In this document: one piece after another, positions 1 through 9,125 of the stretch
How the letters are laid out: each line of letters begins with the position of its first letter
Numbering within the stretch: position 1 is the first letter of the stretch
From: Tritrichomonas musculus
Taxonomy: Eukaryota > Parabasalia > Tritrichomonadida > Tritrichomonadidae
Assembly: GCA_039105265.1 (NCBI GenBank)
Contig: JAPFFF010000005.1
Location: forward strand, 4,697,501 to 4,761,500
Reading direction: 5' to 3'
DNA: 64,000 bases
The notes under the pieces: model-generated
Database searches by the model: none
What the model saw: the letters and a program-made list of their open reading frames with translations, nothing else
What the model was told of the DNA's origin: nothing
Position numbers and translations under genes: made by a program

Positions 1-267
1 ACGTTGAAGGTCTAATATAATGTGTTGCAGTTCCTTCATACCAACTTTATTGTTACTAAATCCACCAAATAATTGACCATCTCTAGCGGCAGCAAGAAAC
101 CTTGCAATTAATTCGGTTTTAGCGACATTAACATCACCATTAGAGTAACGTTGAACTTCTTGAATCGTTAATGGCTGTGGTGCATATTTATTATAAATGT
201 TTAGCAAATCCTGAACAGAAAGCGTGTTTTGCATGAAATCAGCTAATGGATTAACTTGTTGAGTCAT
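1..267 (-). CDS. hypothetical protein, N-terminal part (runs off left edge)
   Basis: The reverse strand is open from an ATG at 265-267 to the window edge, giving 89 residues with no stop. The protein starts MTQQVNPLADFMQNTLSVQD and looks helical and soluble, with no signal peptide or membrane segment. I do not recognise the family. The next gene (347-817) is on the same strand and its last codon is about 80 bp upstream of this start, so the two are tandem. The 3' end is missing from the window, so length and domains cannot be judged. Confidence 0.6.
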   Translation of the reverse strand, partial: MTQQVNPLADFMQNTLSVQDLLNIYNKYAPQPLTIQEVQRYSNGDVNVAKTELIARFLAAARDGQLFGGFSNNKVGMKELQHIILDLQR

Positions 268-346
268 TTGCTTGACACTAAAAATAAAAATGAATGAAAT
301 CGAATTTACGTTTTAAAATGCATCAGAGTCTATTTCGGTTTCAAGC

Positions 347-817
347 CTAAAAGGCATCAGGGTCAATGTCTTCATCATTAATTGTACACTTTAATGCGAT
401 TTTATTGACAATATCACTTTTGGCTTGACTTCTTGCATTAACGAATTCATTCAATTTGGATTGATTCTCAACATTAATGACAATGCATTCATGATAAAAC
501 GATGACTTATATTTGATTCTATCAGCTTTGACATAAACTTTCATTAAACGTTTATCTAAAGAATTAAGGACATCATTTTTGAAGGATTTCTTTGGAACTT
601 TAATGTATTCGCAACCTGGGAACAATTCACGGAACTCTTTGTAAGTCATTAATTTCTGTGCATTATCTTTGTACACTAATGATAGAAACAAAACTTGAAC
701 ATTAATGAGGTAATTAGAGAACTTATCACAAATATAGTCATCAAAGTAAACTTGAACGGCTTTCAATTCGGATTCAGGTAATTGTTCGAATAATTTATTG
801 ATAGTGATGAACGTCAT
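347..817 (-). CDS. hypothetical protein, 156 aa
   Basis: This is a complete reverse-strand ORF with a true ATG (815-817) and a TAA stop. It has no signal peptide, membrane helix or recognisable motif. The middle is lysine-rich and mixed alpha/beta in character (KVPKKSFKNDVLN), and the C-terminus is acidic (NDEDIDPDAF). Its codon use resembles the well-supported genes of the window, so I take it as real. It lies just upstream of, and parallel to, the edge gene at 1-267. Function is unknown. Confidence 0.6.
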   Translation of the reverse strand: MTFITINKLFEQLPESELKAVQVYFDDYICDKFSNYLINVQVLFLSLVYKDNAQKLMTYKEFRELFPGCEYIKVPKKSFKNDVLNSLDKRLMKVYVKADRIKYKSSFYHECIVINVENQSKLNEFVNARSQAKSDIVNKIALKCTINDEDIDPDAF

Positions 818-1203
818 TATTGCTTCTATTTGCGATGGGGTAAAAATATGTAGTCATTTATTTTTGGAATTGTTTGAAAAATAAATGGTATAACGAAATT
901 CTTCATGATCGATAAATCAAAAAATTTGCAGTAGTGTCATTGATAACGGCAAATCAAATGTAAATCAAAAATGAAGACCACAAATTACAAAATTCTGGGA
1001 AGGCAAAAAAAATACAAATTAGCGAAACTGCATTTTGTACCCATCCTTATCTACATTACACTACTAAAGCAGCAAAATTTAATATTGAAAGATGTAAAGT
1101 ATTCAAAAATTGAACTTCACAAATTAAGTCAAAAATTTTAAAAGACTCGTTTTTTTTTTTTTTTTATAATTATTATTCACAATTTAATTAAAATACTTCA
1201 TTT
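818..1203. other. intergenic, no gene seen
   Basis: This is AT-rich sequence with a T tract near 1150-1165 and no ORF of coding character. It separates the reverse-strand 156-residue gene from the DBR1 relic. Confidence 0.5.
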
Positions 1204-2216
1204 TCGAAAATAGGTAATTTAAGAATATTAATAACAGGATGTTTGCATTGTGAATGGGATTTACTGTGTGAACAATTAATTGAAGAAGGTAATCAAATCG
1301 ATATGATTATTGTGACAGGAGACGCACAAACGATGAGATTCGAAGAAGATTTAAAATCATTCGCAGCTCCAGCACATTATCGTCAATTAGGATCATTTTA
1401 CAAATTACATAATGGAGAAAGGAAAATACCAAGACCAATGATAGTATTAGGAGGAAATCATGAATCATCAGATTTTCTTCACTTGTTGCCATTTGGAGGA
1501 TGGCTTGCACCAGATATCTTTTATACAGGACGTGCAAACTCTCTCATTATTGAAGATGTGTCAATCACTGCAATTTGTGTTTTATACAATTCGCATTATT
1601 ATTATGAGAAAGTTGTTGAAAAATATCCAATTCGTTCAAAGACAGATTTACATAAATGTTTCAATATACGTGCTTTCTCGAATTTTCAAATTCTTGGATT
1701 ACATGAGACACAAATTATGTTATCACACGATTGGCAAATATTTACAACGACGAAAGAAATGCTTAGTTGAATCAGATCAAAATAATAATTTTGGATTATA
1801 TGAAGGAATGGAAATCATCAAGAAACTCAAACCATCTTCTTGGTATGCTTCACATCATCACATCACTTTCAATGCAAAAATCGAAGGAACTTCATTTTTT
1901 GCAAAACCAAAAATAGGAATGCGTAATTGGTATATCATTACTGATGTCCAAAATAAGAGTGAAATTTTACCTTTCAAATATCGTGGTGAATAGATTTCTA
2001 TCCTGAAAGCAACATCTGCAGAAATGTCTGATCCAAGCATTCTCGAAAAAGAGAATTGGGAAGAAAGATAGAATACACTCAAAACTCAAATGAAACACTT
2101 TGATGATTGTCCTGTTGGTTCTTTTGAATTGAATCCTTATGACTACACTGCACGATTTTGTACAGAAAATTGAATTTTCTGTCCAATTCAAGAAATTCGA
2201 GATTTTATTGAAAAGA
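1204..2216 (+). pseudogene. DBR1: lariat debranching enzyme (DBR1) pseudogene
   Basis: Read across frames, this is a nearly full-length RNA lariat debranching enzyme, the metallophosphoesterase that opens the 2'-5' bond of intron lariats. Visible family signatures, in order, are LRILITGCLHCEWDLL (family: CxHGELD), VTGDAQTMR, LGGNHESS, PFGGWLAPDIFYTG, LSHDW, and LKPSSWYASHHH. The locus is broken. There is no ATG in the open frame upstream of LRILI (the first ORF can only start at TTG 1243). The HGE glycine is Cys. The frame shifts near 1743-1760, just after LSHDW. After FKYRGE the C-terminal part has in-frame stops at about 1991, 2069 and 2171, yet family-like text continues between them (ISILKATS, NPYDYTARF). 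I infer a decayed gene duplicate; a working copy should lie elsewhere. Sequencing error could explain one break but not all. Confidence 0.85.
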
Positions 2217-2229
2217 AAAAGAATCAATA

Positions 2230-3142
2230 AGAAAATGCATCATTAAACATAAAATTTATTTTGTATTTACGATTAAAAATGATTTTTCTAAACAAATCAA
2301 AAATAAAAATCAAAGAAAATTCTATTTAAAAGTGCTTTTTAAAATATAAATTTGGAAAATATAAATATCTTCACATCTGTATTGAATTAATTATTATATC
2401 ATACACTTCGATTGAACATTTTTTTCAATTTTATCTTCTGAAAAACATTTTTCTGTACGAGTAGATGTCTCTCTTCTTGTCATTTTCTTCGTCGTTCAAT
2501 TTTTTTGATTTTTAAGCAAGAGCGACGATACACTTGGTCAGGCTTGTACCTGTCGCTGTCATGGCCTGCTGATACAATGAAATTTCTTTCACACTGTAAG
2601 GATAGAACTGAAAGAAAAATCAGATTGTCGTCTTTTATACTTCTTTCAAAAAATTCAAAGAAACTCTTAAATATTCAAGAACAGATTGCGAATATTAATG
2701 TCAAAATTGATAAAAAAGAAAAAAGAAGCTGTGTATTGTCTTCTTCTTGTTGTTGTTATTGTTGATTAAGAGAGTGTTAACGAAATGTTTAAGAATTGAT
2801 CAATGTTATTGAATGAAAATGATATTTAAATAGAGAAGTTAAAGAAAGTTTCTTATTTCAAGAATACTTTTGGAAACGATCAAGTCGAAGCAACATATTC
2901 TTTTAAAATTTTACAAAGAAATTGAAATGAATATTAGTATATAAATAAATATATAATAATATGTCATTTAAAGATATTTTATCAAATATATTTTCATTTT
3001 TAAGAACATAAGTAAATATTTTTTACATTTATCATTCATAAGAAAAATATAAACTTCTTGAAGAAATAAAAAATTATTCAAAAAAAATTTTATGAAAAAG
3101 TTTAAAATTTTCATTCAAAAAAATAAACGAATAAAATAACGG
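2230..3142. other. intergenic; one doubtful 86-codon ORF
   Basis: This stretch is AT-rich and mostly featureless. A forward ORF at 2505-2765 begins at a non-ATG codon, ends in a cysteine run from a TTG/TTC-rich tract (SSSCCCYC), and matches nothing I know. I treat it as chance or as an unrecognised relic. Confidence 0.4.
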
Positions 3143-3147
3143 TCATA
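3143..3147 (+). promoter_or_regulatory. candidate Inr (TCATA)
   Basis: TCATA fits the trichomonad initiator consensus TCA(+1)Py(T/A) and lies 8 bp before the ATG at 3155. Such short 5' leaders are normal in this group. The call rests on motif and position only. Confidence 0.4.
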
Positions 3148-3154
3148 TTTTACG

Positions 3155-4405
3155 ATGACTTCTCGCAAAGATACAGTTACGATTAGCATTCAGGACTTAA
3201 TATCCAACGAAGAAGAAGATATTGAAAGAGTCGATTTCGAACTTTTATCGAAGAAATTTTCTGTCCCATTATATCAACTAATGAAATATTGCAAAGTTCT
3301 GAAAAATAATAATAATAATAATGATCTTCAAAACACCATTTCGGATATTTCGCGAAAACTTGTCAGATGTCAACAAGACGGAAATCTCAAAGAAAGGAGC
3401 ATCAACCTTTTTTTTGACTTTTTGGAAGAACGAGTTGTTACCATTTCGAGCGATGAATACTGGGATCTATGCCGCCTTAGCAAGATATTTGAAATTCGTC
3501 TTCTAGAGAAATTTCTTAAGCAATACTCTAATATGAAATCGGAAGACATTGACTTTCAGATCAATTTGATCAACGAATACGAACGAGTACGAATAGGGAA
3601 AAACGACTCAGAAACTGACGACGAAATATTTTTTAGAAATGAATACATTTCATCGATAGAGAAGAATTTCAAAGGCAAACTCGATGAATGCTTTTTGAGA
3701 GCGAATTTTTGTGAGTTACCTACTGCGACCGTTTACCGCCTTCTTGAATTAAATCAAGGAGAAAGAGTGAGTGCCGATTTACTGTATGAATTCATCAGTA
3801 AATCGAAAGAAGACAGGTTTCCACTGTTGTCTTTTCTCAAACTGCAAGAAATGTCAGAACCTAAATTGGAAAAGTTATTCCATGATTACTCAAAATCATC
3901 AGAAACGATGAAGAATAAATATTCACAGTATTTGATTTGCGATTTGGTTTATATTCAGCAAATTAGTGAAGAAAAAAAATCGCATGAAAGAAGAATCATA
4001 AATTTGGAAAAAGATAAAAAACGAATTGAAGGCATTTGTGCCCAAATAACTACAGAAAATGATCAACACAAAAAGCATATTGAAAAAATGAGTGAAGAAA
4101 AACAATCACTTGAACGAAGAATCATATATTTGGAAAAAGATAAAAAACGAATTGAAAGCAGATGTGACCAAATAATCATAGAAAATGATCAACACAAAAA
4201 ACATATTGAAAAAATGAGTGAAGAGCAAAAATGCATTTTAAGTAGACTTGATGCAATAATGAGAGAGAATAAGGAACTCAAAGGAGAGAACGAAAAGAAG
4301 ATGAATAAGAAGCAAGGAAGAAAAAATCAAATAGAAATTGTTAAAACTTTTCTCCATAGATTTGAGAACTCTGAAGGAAATAAGCTAACAGGAATTTACC
4401 AATAA
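3155..4405 (+). CDS. ankyrin-family protein, N-terminal domain and coiled coil (ORF 1 of broken gene)
   Basis: This ORF gives 416 residues from ATG 3155. Residues 1-270 form a helical N-terminal domain typical of the large trichomonad ankyrin families (starts MTSRKDTVTISIQDLISNEE). Residues about 270-390 are a coiled coil built on two near-identical 43-residue units (HERRIINLEKDKKRIE and LERRIIYLEKDKKRIE). Translation stops at 4403-4405, but the next frame carries on directly with an ankyrin repeat (NDLLHLAVDLENLELVESLL), so a frame change at about 4385-4400 has cut the ankyrin domain off. The rest of the domain is described at 4396-6824. No canonical trichomonad intron ends are seen here. 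Either a truncated product is made or the gene is dying. Confidence 0.7.
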   Translation: MTSRKDTVTISIQDLISNEEEDIERVDFELLSKKFSVPLYQLMKYCKVLKNNNNNNDLQNTISDISRKLVRCQQDGNLKERSINLFFDFLEERVVTISSDEYWDLCRLSKIFEIRLLEKFLKQYSNMKSEDIDFQINLINEYERVRIGKNDSETDDEIFFRNEYISSIEKNFKGKLDECFLRANFCELPTATVYRLLELNQGERVSADLLYEFISKSKEDRFPLLSFLKLQEMSEPKLEKLFHDYSKSSETMKNKYSQYLICDLVYIQQISEEKKSHERRIINLEKDKKRIEGICAQITTENDQHKKHIEKMSEEKQSLERRIIYLEKDKKRIESRCDQIIIENDQHKKHIEKMSEEQKCILSRLDAIMRENKELKGENEKKMNKKQGRKNQIEIVKTFLHRFENSEGNKLTGIYQ

Positions 4406-6824
4406 TTCAAAATGATTTGTTACATCTTGCTGTTGATCTTGAAAATCTAGAACTTGTTGAATCTTTACTTTCATATGAAAAAACAGATATTAATTTTAGA
4501 AGTATTTTTATTATCATTTTAATTCCATTCAAAATCAAATATTTTAATAACATTCAAAATCAAATATTTTAATTCCATTCAAAATCAAATATTTTAATCC
4601 CATTCAAAATCAAATATTTTAATAAAATTCAAAATCAAATATTTTAATTCCATTCAAAATCAAATATTTTAATCCCATTCAAAATCAAATATTTTAATAA
4701 AATTCAAAATCAAATATTTTAATTACATTCAAAATCAAATATTTTGATGGAATTCATAAAGAGAATTGATATGACAGCATTGCATCTGGCAGTTGAAAAA
4801 GGTAATCTTGAGATTGTCAAAGTTTTATTATCACAACCGAAGATTGATATTAATCTTCGAATCATTCAAAATCAAATATTTTAATAAAATTCAAAATCAA
4901 ATATTTTAATTCCATTCAAAATCAAATATTTTAATTCCATTCAAAATCAAATATTTTAATTACATTCAAAATCAAATATTTTAATTACATTCAAAATCAA
5001 ATATTTTGATGGAATTCATAAAGAGAATTGATATGACAGCATTGCATCTGGCAGTTGAAAAAGGTAATCTTGAGATTGTCAAAGTTTTATTATCACAACC
5101 GAAGATTGATATTAATCTTCGAATCATTCAAAATCAAATATTTTAATATCATTCAAAATCAAATATTTTGATGACATTCAAAATCAAATATTTTAATAAA
5201 ATTCAAAATCAAATATTTTAATCCCATTCAAAATCAAATATTTTAATTCCATTCAAAATCAAATATTTTAATATCATTCAAAATCAAATATTTTAATTTC
5301 ATTCAAAATCAAATATTTTAATCCCATTCAAAATCAAATATTTTAATTCCATTCAAAATCAAATATTTTAATATCATTCAAAATCAAATATTTTAATTCC
5401 ATTCAAAATCAAATATTTTAATATCATTCAAAATCAGATATTTTAATATCATTCAAAATCAAATATTTTAATTTCATTCAAAATCAAATATTTTAATCCC
5501 ATTCAAAATCAAATATTTTAATCACATTCAAAATCAAATATTTTGATGGAATTCATAAAGAGAATTGATATGACAGCATTGCATCTGGCAGTTGAAAAAG
5601 GTAATCTTGAGATTGTCAAAGTTTTATTATCACAACCGAAGATTGATATTAATCTTCGAATCATTCAAAATCAAATATTTTAATATCATTCAAAATCAAA
5701 TATTTTGATGACATTCAAAATCAAATATTTTAATCCCATTCAAAATCAAATATTTTAATTCCATTCAAAATCAAATATTTTAATATCATTCAAAATCAAA
5801 TATTTTAATTTCATTCAAAATCAAATATTTTAATCCCATTCAAAATCAAATATTTTAATTCCATTCAAAATCAAATATTTTAATATCATTCAAAATCAAA
5901 TATTTTAATCCCATTCAAAATCAAATATTTTAATTCCATTCAAAATCAAATATTTTAATATCATTCAAAATCAAATATTTTAATTTCATTCAAAATCAAA
6001 TATTTTGATGGAATTCATAAAGAGAATTGATATGACAGCATTGCATCTGGCAGTTGAAAAAGGTAATCTTGAGATTGTCAAAGTTTTATTATCACAACCG
6101 AAGATTGATGTTAATCTTCGAATCATTCAAAATCAAATATTTTAATAAAATTCAAAATCAAATATTATAATTCCATCCAAAATCAAATATTTTAATTCCA
6201 TTCAAAATCAAATATTTTAATGACATTCAAAATCAAATATTTTGATGGAATTCATAAAGAGAATTGATAAGGCAGCATTGCATCTGGCAGTTGAAAAAGG
6301 TAATCTTGAGATTGTCAAAGTTTTATTATCACAACCGAAGATTGATATTAATCTTCGAATCATTCAAAATCAAATATTTTAATAAAATTCAAAATCAAAT
6401 ATTTAAATAACATTCAAAATCAAATATTTTAATAAAATTCAAAATCAAATATTTAAATAACATTCAAAATCAAATATTTTAATTTCATTCAAAATCAAAT
6501 ATTTAAATGACATTCAAAATCAAATATTTTAATGACATTCAAAATCAAATATTTTAATGACATTCAAGATCAAATATTTTGATGGAATTCATGAAGAGAA
6601 TTGATATGACAGCATTTCATCTCGCTGTTAAAAATGATAAAATAGAAATTTCTATTTTATCATAAGGGAATTGATATTAATGTAAAGGACTCTGTTGCAC
6701 TAAATTATTTATAAAATTTGATAAATCTACAAATTTATGATTTTCATTTTATTTATGAAGAACACCAATTGCTATGACAAATAATAGAGATATAAAATTA
6801 TTACTTCAAAATGCTAATAAATAA
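4396..6824 (+). pseudogene. shattered ankyrin domain of the 3155 gene, separated by minisatellite arrays
   Basis: This region holds one diverged ankyrin repeat (about 4400-4505), then five near-identical 118-bp ankyrin blocks at 4746-4863, 5008-5125, 5545-5662, 6007-6124 and 6244-6361. A sixth, degenerate block starts at 6581. A final half repeat (TPIAMTNNRDIKLLLQNANK) ends in TAA at 6822-6824, which looks like the natural C-terminus. Each block encodes one ankyrin unit (MTALHLAVEKGNLEIVKVLL then SQPKIDINLR). The blocks differ by only one to three bases; the fifth has gained a TAA. The stretches between them are 25-bp tandem repeats with frequent TAA, so the blocks cannot be read as one protein without removing the spacers. 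Near-identity points to recent array amplification, not to selection on separate exons. Confidence 0.7.
4527..6580. repeat. 25-bp minisatellite, six arrays between ankyrin blocks
   Basis: The unit is 25 bp. It begins ATTCAAAATCAAATATTTT, continues AAT, and ends in a variable triplet (TCC, CCC, AAA, TAC, ATC, TTC, GAC, AAC). Arrays lie at about 4527-4745, 4864-5007, 5126-5544, 5663-6006, 6125-6243 and 6362-6580, with roughly 4 to 16 units each. The last unit of each array switches from TTTTAAT to TTTTGATGG and runs into the next ankyrin block. The unit start is the codon series ATT CAA AAT CAA ATA TTT (IQNQIF) that directly follows each ankyrin block, so the satellite appears to have grown out of the inter-repeat linker. 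Because 25 is not a multiple of 3 and the unit holds TAA, the arrays close all frames. Confidence 0.9.
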
Positions 6825-7307
6825 ACCATATCAATTTAAAGATATTTTTTCTTTTACTTTTCCTTTTCAAATCTTCGTTTTTTTTAATTGATGTGACGAT
6901 CAAAATAAACATAAATGACATATCAACTTTTTCTTAGTATTGTTAATAATAAAAAGTGACAACTAAAATTAATAATAATAATAATCGATTGGCTTACATT
7001 TTTATTCAAAATTTCTAGCTCTTAGATTCAATGATTTTCATTGTTTATTATTCAATAGAATTGATAACGACTAATATATAATCTATATTTTTCTTAATTT
7101 TCATCTTTTCGTTTTTTATGTTTTTTTATCATCTCTTTTATCAAGTCGCCACTAAGTATAAATGCGATTTCATGGTTTTTTATTTGTTGTCTCAATCATC
7201 ATAAATTGATAGTTCTTCACAATTCTCATCTTTTTGAGCTCAATTTCAGCATCTCTGCAATTATATCACGGCTGAGCACATGTTCATATATTTTTATTGA
7301 CTTCTGT
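6825..7307. other. intergenic, no gene seen
   Basis: This is AT-rich DNA after the ankyrin gene's presumed stop. I see no ORF with coding character and no RNA gene. Before the MITE inserted, it was continuous with the sequence after 7752. Confidence 0.5.
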
Positions 7308-7315
7308 ATATGGAA

Positions 7316-7744
7316 TAGGCTTGTTAAGTCTCGATTTTCGATATCGATAATTGGTCCCTTTTTCTGATATCAATGTCAAATCAAAAATTTAATCTCTGAT
7401 ATCAATAATGAATAAAAATAAAAGAACGTATTAAAATTTGGTAAACTTTTTTAACTGATTACTTCACATATCCGTTATAAAATTTAATAAAAGCTTATTC
7501 TTTTACATAATAAGTTGGAATATATTTATTTTATGCCATTAAAATACTATTTTTAATGGTTTTTTCAGGTATTAATTTCGATTAATCAAGATTCGATATC
7601 AAAAGCATATTTTTTTTGTATCACATTTCATACTTGATAATCAAATTCATCAATAAAAAGTTCCAATCGATAGAATTTTATTATCGATTATCTGAGTTAA
7701 AAAAAGTGCCAAACCTGATAATTGATATCAGAATAACAAGCCTA
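7316..7744. mobile_element. hAT-like MITE, 429 bp, with 8-bp target duplication
   Basis: The ends are perfect 11-bp inverted repeats, TAGGCTTGTTA at 7316-7326 and TAACAAGCCTA at 7734-7744. They are flanked by an identical 8-bp direct repeat ATATGGAA at 7308-7315 and 7745-7752. An 8-bp duplication and a TAGG-type terminus are typical of hAT transposons. The interior has no coding capacity and contains scattered subterminal GATATC, TCGAT and ATTATC motifs in both orientations, as in non-autonomous elements. The termini and duplication are intact, so the insertion is fairly young, but no transposase is present in the window. Confidence 0.8.
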
Positions 7745-7795
7745 ATATGGAAGCATTGAATAATCTCTAAAACGCATAAAGATATTCAAGATTAA

Positions 7796-7972
7796 ATGAA
7801 GAAATCATTAAATTTGCATCAAGAAGAATACAACAACGAAACAGAAAATCACAAATTTAAAGAACCTGAAAACACATCCAATCTCTTATTTGACGAACAA
7901 GACGAAGAAAACGAAGAGATTGAAAACGAGAAAGACTCCAAAATAGCAGACACATTACAGAAAAGGATTTAA
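7796..7972 (+). CDS. possible small acidic protein, 58 aa, or relic
   Basis: The ORF runs from ATG 7796 to TAA 7972 and gives MKKSLNLHQEEYNNETENHK then an acidic, Glu/Asn-rich tail. There is no membrane segment or known motif. It lies 44 bp after the MITE's right target duplication. Composition is protein-like compared with the surroundings, but the ORF is short. It may be the surviving end of an older gene. Confidence 0.25.
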   Translation: MKKSLNLHQEEYNNETENHKFKEPENTSNLLFDEQDEENEEIENEKDSKIADTLQKRI

Positions 7973-9010
7973 ATGTGAAAATGGATTAAAATGAGATCGG
8001 AAAATTTTTAAAATTTTTTAAAATTTTTTATTTATTTTTTATTTTTCTTTAGATACAAAGACTTTGGTAATAAATGAAATATATCAATATGTTAAGCACT
8101 TAATAGTTGATATAAACAAATATAGCATTCGAACCAAAAATTGAAATTTTAGCATTTTTTCTATTGCTGAAGATGAAAAAATAAAATCGAAATATCGGAT
8201 TATTTGGATTATTGTTTCCATATTGAATCATATATATCGCTTCTATATATATTATTGCATAATAAACAAAAGTAAAATTATAACTCTTTATGCTGACATT
8301 TTTGAGAAGCTTCCATATAGTCAATTTAGTACCTGTTTTTCATTTTTTCACTGATTGTGCACGGAAGCCCGCAGAAGCTAAAAGAATGGTCGCTTGAATG
8401 CATTTAAATGGTGATTAGATCACGTCGTCGTCGTCGATCACGAGGATCGATTTTGGATCTAATGAGAAAGGGAACAAATATTCGTTGTTTAATTTCTCTC
8501 TTTCCTATTTTTATATTATATGAAAATCGTTTGAGTTATAAAATGATAATTTGTGGCGATTCAGAAATATCTTCTCTTTTATTTTTCCAATACTTTCGAT
8601 TTCATACTGATCTTCACCTACATAAATGTTGTGCATCTAGAAAGTTTTAAAACTTTATTCAACACATGAGTGTCCGTTGAGTTCGAGAGGGAAATAACAA
8701 TGAACCAAATTTTTTTGTTGATTCCGTCTTTAATTCTTGCATTGGCTGTCTTTGTATCAATGTTATTCATGCAATGACCAAGTTTGTTCATGCATTCTGT
8801 TGCATCTTCCAAAGTGTTTGAGTTTTTCTAATTTTATAAGATAATCAAATTCGCAAGTGATAAGATTGGAAAACTATTCATTAAATTATCACAAAAAATC
8901 AATTACAGCGTTGTTTGTCTTTTGGAATTAAAAATTTTTAAAAATTAACGACAAATCTTGAATTAAAGAAAAAAAAAAAAGAAATTTATGGATAAAATAA
9001 ACAATAGATA
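7973..9010. other. intergenic with relic sequence
   Basis: This kilobase lies between the small acidic ORF and tRNA-Asn. A forward ORF at 8408-8650 opens with an arginine run made by a TCG/CGT microrepeat and is not convincing. A reverse SNARE-like fragment is described separately at 8670-8829. Nothing else is supported. Confidence 0.45.
8670..8829 (-). pseudogene. possible SNARE-motif fragment
   Basis: On the reverse strand, the reading after a TAG at 8828-8830 gives NTLEDATECMNKLGHCMNNI then DTKTANARIKDGINKKIW and a short hydrophobic start (FIVISL). The heptad pattern of Leu, Met and Ile, followed by a basic stretch and the beginning of a membrane helix, resembles the second half of a SNARE motif and its tail anchor. 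There is no ATG, a stop lies directly upstream, and the hydrophobic segment breaks off after six residues. It is probably a gene fragment; chance helical sequence is possible. Confidence 0.3.
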
Positions 9011-9084
9011 TCTTCCCTAACTCAGTTGGTTAGAGTGTCAGACTGTTAATCTGAAAGTCGTGTGTTCGATCCACACGGGGAGAG
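9011..9084 (+). tRNA. tRNA-Asn (GUU)
   Basis: This is a full 74-nt cloverleaf. The acceptor stem is TCTTCCC with GGGGAGA (one wobble pair). The anticodon stem TCAGA/TCTGA encloses the loop CTGTTAA with anticodon GTT at 9045-9047. The T arm is GTGTG-TTCGATC-CACAC and the discriminator is G. A run of six T directly follows as a Pol III terminator. There is no intron. The GT8 gene starts only 41 bp downstream on the same strand. Confidence 0.97.
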
Positions 9085-9125
9085 ATTTTTTGCATTTTTT
9101 ATATTGATTTTCCCAAAATTTGAGA

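Noticed and set aside
2505-2765. 86-codon ORF downstream of DBR1
   Set aside because: It has a non-ATG start and a Cys/Ser run from a TTG/TTC-rich tract, with no recognisable domain.
4746-6361. Ankyrin blocks as exons and arrays as ordinary spliceosomal introns
   Set aside because: No GTAYGT 5' ends or ACTAACACACAG 3' ends occur at the block edges, and block identity suggests DNA-level amplification. Non-canonical removal is kept only as a hypothesis.
4527-6580. Regular 25-bp repeats with short variable parts, CRISPR-like at first sight
   Set aside because: The variable part is only three bases, units are directly abutting, and the genome is eukaryotic. It is a minisatellite.
8408-8650. 80-codon ORF beginning with an arginine run
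   Set aside because: The Arg run comes from a TCG/CGT microrepeat and the rest has no protein-like pattern or conserved motif.
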